5,158 nucleotides of DNA from Comamonadaceae bacterium (GTDB lineage Bacteria; Pseudomonadota; Gammaproteobacteria; Burkholderiales; Burkholderiaceae_C), in NCBI GenBank assembly GCA_947451445.1, contig CANFZJ010000243.1, positions 1 to 5,158 on the forward strand. Direction: 5' to 3'. Shown here piece by piece: positions 1 through 5,009 of the stretch. Position numbers and translations under genes: made by a program. Numbering within the stretch: the first letter of the stretch is position 1; each line of letters opens with the position of its first letter. A model generated the notes under the pieces. It ran no database searches, was not told where the DNA came from, and worked only from the letters and a program-made list of their open reading frames with translations.

Positions 1-376
1 GCACATAGGCCTCGGGCTGGTAGTAGTCGTAGTAGCTGACGAAATACTCCACCGCGTTCTTCGGGAAAAACTCGCGGAACTCGCTGTACAGCTGCGCCGC
101 CAGTGTCTTGTTGGGCGCAAAAATGATGGCCGGGCGGCCCAGCCGCGCAATCACATTGGCCATGGTGAAGGTCTTGCCCGAGCCGGTCACGCCCAGCAGG
201 GTTTGGAACACCTCGCCGTCGTTCACGCCCTCCACCAGCTGCCGGATCGCCTCGGGCTGGTCGCCTGCGGGCGGGTACGGCATGAACAGCTCAAACGGGG
301 AATCAGGGAAGCTGACGAACTCGCCCTCAGGCAGTTCGGCAGGCACTTCGGACAGGGTTACAGCAGCTTGGGACAT
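1..376 (-). CDS. uvrB: UvrABC excinuclease subunit B, N-terminal part (cut by window edge)
   Basis: UvrB is the DNA-damage-verifying helicase-like subunit of the UvrABC nucleotide excision repair complex in the cytoplasm. The first 125 residues are visible and the gene runs off the left edge with no stop. Directly seen are the upstream Q-type motif GDQPEAI (residues 38-44), the Walker A ATP-binding loop GVTGSGKT (62-69), the APNKTLAAQLYSEF segment (87-100) and YYDYYQPEAYV (115-125), which leads into the DNA-clamping beta-hairpin. These are UvrB signatures. The ATG at 374-376 is chosen because the frame reads cleanly from it. The N-terminus is about 23 residues longer than in E. coli UvrB, with a leader containing FVSFPDSPFEL, which I associate with burkholderial UvrB. 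The ribosome binding site is weak (ACAGG close to the start). The gene is divergent from the aminotransferase gene, separated by 88 bp. No CTGT-N8-ACAG LexA box is visible upstream. Confidence 0.96.
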   Translation of the reverse strand, partial: MSQAAVTLSEVPAELPEGEFVSFPDSPFELFMPYPPAGDQPEAIRQLVEGVNDGEVFQTLLGVTGSGKTFTMANVIARLGRPAIIFAPNKTLAAQLYSEFREFFPKNAVEYFVSYYDYYQPEAYV

Positions 377-464
377 AGCCTGTCAGTTTAAGGGGCAAGG
401 GTTTGCACGGTGCGGGCGGCTAAAATTCGCCTTCGCTTTTGACAACCCCCCAAAGGATTTCTCC
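377..464. promoter_or_regulatory. Divergent uvrB / tyrB promoter region
   Basis: This 88-bp gap between two divergent starts must hold both promoters unless they lie inside the genes. For the plus-strand gene, TAAAAT at 421-426 is a good -10 hexamer that would put the transcript start near 432-433. No convincing -35 lies 16-18 bp upstream; TTTGCA at 402-407 is too close. The AAAGGA ribosome binding site at 452-457 lies 7 nt before the ATG at 465. For uvrB, TTGTCA on the minus strand (440-445) could be a -35, but the -10 at the right spacing is poor. No SOS box was seen. The promoter assignments are inference. Confidence 0.4.
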
Positions 465-1661
465 ATGTCTCTGTTTACCGCCGTCGAAATGGCCCCGCGC
501 GACCCGATTCTGGGTCTGAACGAACAATTCAACGCCGACACCAACCCCAACAAGGTCAACCTGGGCGTGGGCGTGTACTTCGACGACAACGGCAAACTGC
601 CCCTGCTGGCCTGCGTGCAAACCGTAGAAAAGCAAATGACCGACGCGCCCAAGCCCCGTGGCTACTTGCCGATGGACGGCGTGGCCGCCTACGACGCAGC
701 CGTCAAGGGTCTGGTCTTCGGTGCCGATTCCGAGCCCGTCACCTCTGGCCGCGCGGTCACCGTGCAAGGCATTGGCGGCACCGGCGGCCTGAAGATCGGC
801 GCTGACTTCTTGAAGAAGCTGAACCCTAGCGCCAAGGTCATGATCAGCGACCCCAGCTGGGAAAACCACCGCGCCCTGTTCATGGCCGCCGGTTTTGAGG
901 TCGAAAGCTACGCCTACTACGACGCAGCCACCCGTGGCGTCAACTTTGACGGCATGCTGGCCTCGTTGAACGCCGCCGTGGCAGGCACCATCGTGGTGCT
1001 GCACGCCTGCTGCCACAACCCGACCGGCTACGACATCACCGCCGCCCAGTGGGACCAGGTGGTAGCCGTCGTCAAGGCCCGCCAGCTGACCCCGTTCCTG
1101 GACATGGCCTACCAGGGCTTTGGCTACGGCATCCAGGAAGACGGCGCCGTCATCGGCAAGTTTGTCGCCGCCGGTTTGAGCTTCTTTGTATCCACCTCGT
1201 TCAGCAAAAGCTTCAGCCTGTACGGCGAACGCGTGGGTGCCTTGAGCGTGCTGTGCCAGGACAAGGAAGAAGCCGGCCGCGTGTTGAGCCAGTTGAAGGT
1301 CTGCATCCGCACCAACTACAGCAACCCGCAAATCCACGGCGCGACTGTGGTGGCCACGGTGCTGAACACCCCCGAACTGCGCGCCCAGTGGGAAGGCGAA
1401 CTGGGTGAGATGCGCGTGCGCATCAAGGCCATGCGCCAGAAGCTGGTGGACGGCCTGAAGGCAGCGGGCGTGGCGCAAGACATGTCGTTCATCACCCAGC
1501 AGATCGGCATGTTCAGCTACTCCGGCCTGAGCAAGGACCAAATGGTGCGCCTGCGCAACGAATTCGGCGTGTACGGCACCGACACCGGCCGCATGTGCGT
1601 GGCCGCGTTGAATAGCAAGAACATCGACTACGTGTGCGCGTCGATTGCCAAGGTGGTCTAA
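465..1661 (+). CDS. tyrB: Aromatic amino acid / aspartate aminotransferase (class I, PLP-dependent)
   Basis: This cytoplasmic PLP enzyme is expected to exchange amino groups between aspartate or aromatic amino acids and 2-oxoglutarate, giving the last step of Phe/Tyr synthesis. The product is 398 aa, the usual length for AspC/TyrB. Residues visible: RGYLPMDG (Y67), the PSWENH stack (W132 over PLP), the HNPTG loop (N185), D213 and Y216 in DMAYQGFGYG, the Schiff-base lysine K248 in SFSKSFSLYGERVGALSV with R256, IRTNYSNPQIHG (R282, side-chain carboxylate binding by homology) and the C-terminal R376 that binds the alpha-carboxylate. SFSKxFSLYGERVG is closer to TyrB than to AspC. The ATG at 465 is preferred because AAAGGA precedes it by 7 nt and the protein aligns from MSLFTAVEMAPRDPI. 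The open frame extends upstream to 108, but that part is antisense to uvrB. The gene stands alone, closed by the hairpin at 1708-1731. AspC-like specificity cannot be excluded from sequence alone. Confidence 0.94.
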   Translation: MSLFTAVEMAPRDPILGLNEQFNADTNPNKVNLGVGVYFDDNGKLPLLACVQTVEKQMTDAPKPRGYLPMDGVAAYDAAVKGLVFGADSEPVTSGRAVTVQGIGGTGGLKIGADFLKKLNPSAKVMISDPSWENHRALFMAAGFEVESYAYYDAATRGVNFDGMLASLNAAVAGTIVVLHACCHNPTGYDITAAQWDQVVAVVKARQLTPFLDMAYQGFGYGIQEDGAVIGKFVAAGLSFFVSTSFSKSFSLYGERVGALSVLCQDKEEAGRVLSQLKVCIRTNYSNPQIHGATVVATVLNTPELRAQWEGELGEMRVRIKAMRQKLVDGLKAAGVAQDMSFITQQIGMFSYSGLSKDQMVRLRNEFGVYGTDTGRMCVAALNSKNIDYVCASIAKVV

Positions 1662-1707
1662 CTTTTAGACCCCTCAGGCGCACGGCAGCAGCCGTTGCAG
1701 CCCCTTC

Positions 1708-1731
1708 AAAAATGCCCTTCGGGGCATTTTT
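1708..1731. terminator. Intrinsic terminator with cUUCGg tetraloop
   Basis: A perfect 10-bp inverted repeat (1708-1717 with 1722-1731) encloses the loop TTCG, closed by a C-G pair, which is the exceptionally stable UUCG tetraloop. The stem starts with five A and ends with five T, so the T-run needed for release is built in on both strands. It begins 47 bp after the aminotransferase stop and should end that transcript. By symmetry it could also stop antisense transcription coming from the right. Repeat copy A begins at its last T. Confidence 0.88.
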
Positions 1732-1779
1732 GCTATCTAAAACATAGCTTCTTGCGCTTATACCGCATGCACCCAAGCC
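1731..1779 (+). repeat. Dispersed palindromic repeat, copy A (intergenic)
   Basis: The order is TGCTAT (1731-1736), nine bases, AGCTTC (1746-1751), TTGCGC (1752-1757), eleven bases, then GCACC (1769-1773) and a degenerate AAGCC tail. The blocks and spacings match the three other copies (3061-3110, 4056-4098, 4776-4826) without gaps. GCTAT/ATAGC (1732-1736 and 1744-1748) is an inverted repeat that can form a 5-bp stem. This copy is the most diverged in its right half. It lies directly against the terminator and upstream of the LtrA-type gene. Confidence 0.72.
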
Positions 1780-1780
1780 A

Positions 1781-1815
1781 GTTTTCAATATAAATTTAAA
1801 GTCCATCGTAAACTC
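1781..1815 (+). promoter_or_regulatory. AT-rich probable promoter of the leader ORF / LtrA-type gene
   Basis: This is a short AT-rich patch in GC-rich surroundings, between the terminator and the next gene. TATAAA at 1789-1794 is a plausible -10. The hexamer 17 bp upstream (CATGCA) is a poor -35, so a factor-dependent or alternative-sigma promoter is possible. A start just after 1800 would leave a leader of about 30 nt before the small ORF at 1835. This is inferred from position and composition only. Confidence 0.3.
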
Positions 1816-1822
1816 CCCTGCC

Positions 1823-1828
1823 AAGGAG
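1823..1828 (+). promoter_or_regulatory. Strong ribosome binding site for the leader ORF
   Basis: AAGGAG is a near-perfect Shine-Dalgarno sequence. It sits 6 nt before the ATG at 1835 and so is ideally placed for the 14-codon ORF. It overlaps, and therefore cannot serve, the in-frame GTG at 1828 that would give a longer LtrA-type protein. This argues against that upstream start. Confidence 0.65.
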
Positions 1829-1834
1829 TGAACG

Positions 1835-1879
1835 ATGCATACAGTTTTCAAAAAACACCACCACAGGGCCCTGCCATGA
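1835..1879 (+). CDS. Putative 14-aa leader peptide MHTVFKKHHHRALP, stop overlapping the next start
   Basis: A small ORF of 14 codons plus TGA is preceded by AAGGAG at 6 nt spacing. Its TGA (1877-1879) overlaps the ATG at 1876 of the LtrA-type gene in an ATGA arrangement. The membrane protein's own ribosome binding site is weak (CAGGG at 1864-1868), so ribosomes ending here could re-initiate on it by translational coupling. The peptide has two Lys and three consecutive His codons (CAC CAC CAC). A His run recalls histidine-operon attenuators, but no alternative terminator hairpins are evident after it and the downstream gene is not a biosynthetic enzyme. Coupling is therefore the simpler reading. 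Expression is unproven. Confidence 0.45.
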   Translation: MHTVFKKHHHRALP

Positions 1880-3045
1880 ACCGCCCCAGCCTGCTGCGCC
1901 AGCGCGGCCACGCCGACAGTGGCAAGGTTGAAATGGTCGAGCTGTTCTTTGACCTGGTCTTCGTCTTTGCCGTTACCCAGCTATCGCACACCCTGCTGGC
2001 CGACCTGGGCCCGGGCAACGCGCTGCGCGTAGGCTTGCTGCTGGTGGCGGTGTGGTGGGTGTGGATCTACACCTCCTGGGTCACCAACTGGCTCAACCCC
2101 AACCGCCCCGCCGTGCGGGCCGCGTTGTTTGGGATGATGCTGGGCGGCCTGGTGCTGTCGGCCGCCATCCCGCAGGCTTTTGGCGCCAAGGGCTGGGCCT
2201 TTGCGCTGGCTTACGTAGGCATGCAGGTAGGCCGCACCCTGTTCATGCTGTGGGCGCTGCGCGGCGAACGCCGCAGCATCGTGTGCAACTTTCAGCGCAT
2301 TCTGGTCTGGCTGCTGCTGTCTGCCGTGTTCTGGTTGGTGGGCGGCTGGACTGACGGCCCGGCCCGGCTCGGCTGGTGGGCGCTGGCGCTGGCGATCGAA
2401 GTCGTCTCGCCCACCCTGCTATTCTGGGTGCCCGGCCTGGGCCGCTCCAGCACGCAAGACTGGGACGTGGACGGCAGCCACATGACCGAGCGCTGCGCGC
2501 TGTTCGTCATCATCGCGCTGGGCGAGTCGCTGCTGGTCAGCGGCGCCACCTTTGCCGGGGTGGACTGGAACGCCCACAGCGTGGTCCCGTTCGTGGCCAC
2601 CTTTGCGGGCACCGTCGCCATGTGGTGGCTGTACTTTGCCAACGGGCTGGAACAGGGCCACCACTACATCACCCATGCCAGCGACCCTGGCCGCCAGGTC
2701 CGCATCGTTGCCAACTACCAGCACCTGCTGATCGTGGCCGGGGTGATCGTCTGCGCCGTGGCCGACGAACTGGTGCTGCTCCACCCCGACCACGCCGACA
2801 GCGCCGGGCTGCTGGCCATTCTGGGCGGCCCCATGCTGTACCTGGTGGGCACCATGCTCTTCAAATGGACCACCGGCCCGCGCCGCACCCCGCCCCTGTC
2901 GCACATGGTCGGCCTGGCCCTGCTGGCCGGGCTGGTCGCCCCCGCGTTCGGCTTTGCACTGGGGCCACTGGGCCTGTCGATTGCCTGCAGCTGCGTGCTG
3001 TGGCTGGTGGTGGTGTGGGAAACCGTGGCCCTGCGCCGCCGGTAA
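1876..3045 (+). CDS. LtrA-family (low temperature requirement protein A) multipass membrane protein
   Basis: This is a 389-aa inner-membrane protein. The family mark is the N-terminal block KVEMVELFFDLVFVFAVTQL (residues 17-36), typical of LtrA proteins, together with HMTERCALFVIIALGESLL (202-220) and the His-rich loop GHHYITHASD (261-270). About 10-12 hydrophobic segments are visible, roughly at 23-40, 50-72, 84-102, 107-127, 141-157, 166-186, 206-226, 236-254, 280-300, 311-330, 343-364 and 366-384. The family is named from a Listeria gene needed for growth in the cold; its biochemical activity is unknown to me and no substrate can be inferred. The ATG at 1876 is chosen because family members begin like MNRPSLLRQRG. 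An in-frame GTG at 1828 would add 16 residues but has no usable ribosome binding site. Expression may depend on translation of the leader ORF. The gene is convergent with cobC, 48 bp away. Confidence 0.88.
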   Translation: MNRPSLLRQRGHADSGKVEMVELFFDLVFVFAVTQLSHTLLADLGPGNALRVGLLLVAVWWVWIYTSWVTNWLNPNRPAVRAALFGMMLGGLVLSAAIPQAFGAKGWAFALAYVGMQVGRTLFMLWALRGERRSIVCNFQRILVWLLLSAVFWLVGGWTDGPARLGWWALALAIEVVSPTLLFWVPGLGRSSTQDWDVDGSHMTERCALFVIIALGESLLVSGATFAGVDWNAHSVVPFVATFAGTVAMWWLYFANGLEQGHHYITHASDPGRQVRIVANYQHLLIVAGVIVCAVADELVLLHPDHADSAGLLAILGGPMLYLVGTMLFKWTTGPRRTPPLSHMVGLALLAGLVAPAFGFALGPLGLSIACSCVLWLVVVWETVALRRR

Positions 3046-3060
3046 ATAACAGGCTAAAAC

Positions 3061-3110
3061 AGCCTCTAGCGCACACTCCAGCTGCGCAAGCAGCTATTTA
3101 AACGATAGCA
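3061..3110 (-). repeat. Dispersed palindromic repeat, copy B (overlaps the 3' end of cobC)
   Basis: Read on the minus strand: TGCTAT (3110-3105), nine bases, AGCTGC (3095-3090), TTGCGC (3089-3084), eleven bases, GCGCT (3072-3068), then AGAGGCT (3067-3061). Spacing is identical to the other copies. From AGCTGC to the end it is the copy closest to what I remember as the consensus in Comamonadaceae genomes. It fills the convergent gap and runs into cobC, whose codons 315-319 and TAG stop (3096-3094) lie inside the repeat. A further small inverted pair, AGGCT-aaaac-AGCCT (3051-3065), lies at its outer end. Confidence 0.8.
3080..3095. terminator. Possible weak terminator hairpin within repeat copy B
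   Basis: A perfect 6-bp stem AGCTGC/GCAGCT (3080-3085 and 3090-3095) has a GCAA (GNRA-type) loop on the plus strand and is followed by ATTTAAA. It lies 35 bp after the stop of the LtrA-type gene, so it could end that transcript, although the T-run is short. On the minus strand no T-run follows. No better terminator is seen between the two convergent genes. Confidence 0.35.
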
Positions 3111-4053
3111 CTAGCGCATCCTGTGCCGCAGGCGGTAACACCCCCAGCCGCACATGGCCGGGCAGGCCGAACGATGCCGCATCGCGCAGCTTGATGCCCT
3201 GGGTACGCAGCCGCTGCAGGGTCTGCGCCCAATCAAGCAGCGGCGGCTGGGCACAAAAGAAGTTGGCGCTGCTGGGCAGACAGGTCCAGCCCAGGCTTTC
3301 GCACAACGCTATCTGCCGCTGCTTCCAGCCCCGCAGCACGTCCAGGCTCTGCGCCAGCCACTGCTGGCTGGCCGGGCGGCACCAGGCCTGCAGCAGCGCC
3401 ACGCCGTGCGCACCGATGGGCCAGGACGGGCTCAATGCCGCCAACGGCTGCACGTCCGCGCCCAGCGGCGCAATCGCGTAGGCGGCGCGGATACCCGTCA
3501 GCCCCAGCGCCTTGTTGGGCGTCCACAGCTGCCACACCTTATTGAGCCGCGCCGCATCCAAACTGGGCGCGCCATCCAGCCGCAACGGTGCGTAAGCGCA
3601 GTCCAGCACCAGCTGCTGGCCATGCTGCACGCCATCGACCAGCGCCGCCAGCCCCGGATGCGCCTGCCCCAGCGGGCTGGACGGTTCGCAGGCCCACAGC
3701 AGCTGGGCGTGGGCCGCATCCACGGTGCCCAGGCCCCAGGCCCGCGCCGCCTGCAGGTAGTCACCGTAATGGTGCTGCGGCAGGCACACGCCCTGCCCCC
3801 GCTGCAGCGCGCTGATGCTGTGGATGAACGCGCTGGCGCTGGCGGCCAGCACGGTGCGCTGCACCGCCACGCCGTGAAAGTCGGCCAGCTGCTGCCGCAG
3901 CGCCGTGTACTGCGGGTCGGGGTAGCGGGTGGCGTCGGCCTGTTGCACGGCAGCCAAGGCGTGCGGGCACGGGCCGCAGGCGTTGCTGTTGGTGGAGAAG
4001 TCAAACAAAGGCACGCCCAGCGCGTCGGGGCCACCGTGGGTTGCTAAAGGCAT
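3094..4053 (-). CDS. cobC: CobC-type PLP enzyme, threonine-phosphate decarboxylase (cobalamin synthesis)
   Basis: This cytoplasmic fold-type I PLP enzyme of 319 aa is expected to make (R)-1-amino-2-propanol phosphate from L-threonine phosphate, the arm joined to the corrin by CbiB. It is CobC in Pseudomonas denitrificans naming and CobD in Salmonella. Seen: FDFSTNSNACGP (17-28), RYPDPQYTALRQQLA (43-57), ASASAFIHSI (71-80), D151/Y154 in LVLDCAYAPLRL, the probable Schiff-base lysine K181 in TPNKALGLTGIRAAYAI with R189, and R302 in VRLGVLPP. The usual NPxNPTG loop reads EPSSPLG (123-129), with Ser replacing the PLP-contacting Asn. The ATG at 4053 overlaps the end of cbiB by 10 bp and has no Shine-Dalgarno upstream, only repeat-derived AT-rich sequence, which suggests translational coupling. 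The last five codons and the stop come from repeat copy B. Slightly shorter than Salmonella CobD. A generic histidinol-phosphate-type aminotransferase is the alternative, but the neighbours favour B12. Confidence 0.85.
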   Translation of the reverse strand: MPLATHGGPDALGVPLFDFSTNSNACGPCPHALAAVQQADATRYPDPQYTALRQQLADFHGVAVQRTVLAASASAFIHSISALQRGQGVCLPQHHYGDYLQAARAWGLGTVDAAHAQLLWACEPSSPLGQAHPGLAALVDGVQHGQQLVLDCAYAPLRLDGAPSLDAARLNKVWQLWTPNKALGLTGIRAAYAIAPLGADVQPLAALSPSWPIGAHGVALLQAWCRPASQQWLAQSLDVLRGWKQRQIALCESLGWTCLPSSANFFCAQPPLLDWAQTLQRLRTQGIKLRDAASFGLPGHVRLGVLPPAAQDALVLSFK

Positions 4054-5009
4054 ATTGCTATTAAATATAGAGCTGCTACCGCAATTAAAACGTGCGCCAG
4101 CAGCGTATTTCGTGCATAAAAAACAGCCTGCGCCGTATCGCCTGCCCCCGGCACCCGCCCTGCAGGGTTCAAGGTGTACACCCCTGGCTTGCCCAGCCGC
4201 ACACCCAGCGCCAACGCCATTGCCGCCATCGGCCAGCCACTGTTGGGCGATGGCGTCAGGCCCGCCTGCTGGCGCAGTACCCTAGCCAGCAGCCAGCCCC
4301 GCAAACCGGTAACCAGCAGCAGCAACACCGCCGTGATGCGCGCGGGCAGCCAGCTCAACACATCGTCGGCCCAGGCGGCCCACTTGCCCGCCCATTCCCA
4401 CACCCGGCCATTGCGCTCGCCCCGGTAGCCCCACATGGCGTCGGCGGTGTTGGCAAAGCGGTACAGCGCCGCGCCGGGCAGGCCCAGCAGCACGAACCAA
4501 AAGATGGGGGCCACCACCGAGTCGTTCAGGTTCTCGGCCAGGGACTCGATGGCGCTTTCGCGGACCTGCCCTTCAGTCAGCACCGCCACGTCGCGGCTGA
4601 CCAGCCAGGCCAGGCGCTGGCGGCCTGCGTCCAGCGATTCGGCCAGGGCGGCCTCCACCGCCAGCACCTCGTTTTTGAGCATGGCCCAGGCCAGCAGCGG
4701 CTTCAAGGCCAGGCCCAGCAGCAACGCGGCCAGTAACGGCGACAGTTGCAGGGCTTGCTTTTGCAGAAACCAGGCTGCTATATAAACAGTAGCTGCCCCC
4801 GCACACCACATAAGCGCTGCAAGGCTAAAAGACTTGTAATCTGGCCCGGCGGTGGGTGTGGTCGGTGCCACCCGCTTGCCCGTCCAGCCCAGGTAGTGGC
4901 CCATCCACACCACCGGGTGCCAGCGCGCAGGTGGCTCGCCAAAGCAGAGGTCGATGGCCAGCGCCAGCAGCAAGGCGGCGGCGGTCGTGGCACTGGCGCT
5001 AAAGAGCAT
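4044..5009 (-). CDS. cbiB: Adenosylcobinamide-phosphate synthase CbiB/CobD, with repeat-encoded membrane segments
   Basis: This inner-membrane enzyme attaches aminopropanol (phosphate) to adenosylcobyric acid in cobalamin synthesis. From the ATG at 5007-5009 it has 321 aa, the normal family length (about 320). Signatures: GEPPARWHPVVWMG (24-37), KPLLAWAMLKNEVLAVEAAL (103-122), SRDVAVLTEGQVRESAIESL (138-157) followed by AENLNDSVVAPIFWFVLLGL (158-177), ALYRFANTADAMWGYRGE (181-198), and SGWPMAAMALALGVRLGKPG (257-276). Hydrophobic segments lie near 8-22, 62-84, 89-108, 163-184, 224-242 and 304-320. An open frame reaches 5096, but those 29 extra residues are basic, non-membrane and antisense-free only because they lie in another frame of bluB, so M at 5009 is preferred; its ribosome binding site (GAGCGGA) is mediocre. 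It overlaps bluB by 11 bp and cobC by 10 bp. Residues 62-78 and 304-318 are encoded by repeat copies D and C, with AT-rich rare codons such as ATA, TTA and CTA. Confidence 0.92.
   Translation of the reverse strand: MLFSASATTAAALLLALAIDLCFGEPPARWHPVVWMGHYLGWTGKRVAPTTPTAGPDYKSFSLAALMWCAGAATVYIAAWFLQKQALQLSPLLAALLLGLALKPLLAWAMLKNEVLAVEAALAESLDAGRQRLAWLVSRDVAVLTEGQVRESAIESLAENLNDSVVAPIFWFVLLGLPGAALYRFANTADAMWGYRGERNGRVWEWAGKWAAWADDVLSWLPARITAVLLLLVTGLRGWLLARVLRQQAGLTPSPNSGWPMAAMALALGVRLGKPGVYTLNPAGRVPGAGDTAQAVFYARNTLLAHVLIAVAALYLIAICL
4056..4098 (+). repeat. Dispersed palindromic repeat, copy C (encodes the CbiB C-terminus)
   Basis: TGCTAT (4056-4061), nine bases, AGCTGC (4071-4076), TACCGC (4077-4082), eleven bases, GCGCC (4094-4098): the same spacing as copies A, B and D. 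It lies antisense within cbiB, encoding residues 304-318 in which the block AALYLIA matches AATVYIA from copy D in the same codon phase. Its left end lies 2 nt upstream of the cobC ATG, so it also occupies the place where the cobC ribosome binding site should be. Confidence 0.72.
4776..4826 (+). repeat. Dispersed palindromic repeat, copy D (inside cbiB)
   Basis: TGCTAT (4776-4781), nine bases, AGCTGC (4791-4796), CCCCGC (4797-4802), eleven bases, GCGCT (4814-4818), then GCAAGGCT (4819-4826), which resembles the AGAGGCT tail of copy B. It lies antisense in the interior of cbiB, keeps the frame open, and encodes residues 62-78, nearly all of the second hydrophobic segment. It forms an AT-rich island within otherwise GC-rich coding sequence. 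Confidence 0.78.

Noticed and set aside
108..464. Upstream in-frame extension of the aminotransferase to an ATG at 108
   Set aside because: This stretch is antisense to uvrB codons, has no family similarity, and a good ribosome binding site precedes the ATG at 465.
377..464. LexA/SOS box in front of uvrB
   Set aside because: No CTGT-N8-ACAG pattern is present in the gap; isolated CTGTC and ACAGG pieces do not have the right spacing.
420..1541. Long minus-strand open frame (373 codons) opposite the aminotransferase
   Set aside because: Its product is His/Ala/Val/Gly-rich with no recognisable domain and no ribosome binding site; it is the shadow of a GC-rich gene whose active-site motifs are intact on the other strand.
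1835..1879. Classical histidine attenuator
   Set aside because: There are only three His codons, no alternative terminator/antiterminator hairpins follow, and the downstream gene is not histidine biosynthetic; recorded instead as a coupled leader ORF.
2376..3101. Plus-strand open frame (241 codons) within the LtrA-type gene
   Set aside because: Arg/Pro/Gly-rich shifted-frame shadow; the main frame holds the conserved membrane segments without interruption.
3154..4047. Plus-strand open frame (297 codons) opposite cobC
   Set aside because: Arg/Gln/Ala-rich low-complexity product typical of antisense frames in GC-rich DNA; the minus frame carries the PLP-enzyme motifs.
1731..4826. CRISPR array or insertion sequence made by the four repeats
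   Set aside because: The repeats are hundreds of bases apart, in both orientations, with coding sequence between them; there are no regular spacers and no transposase.
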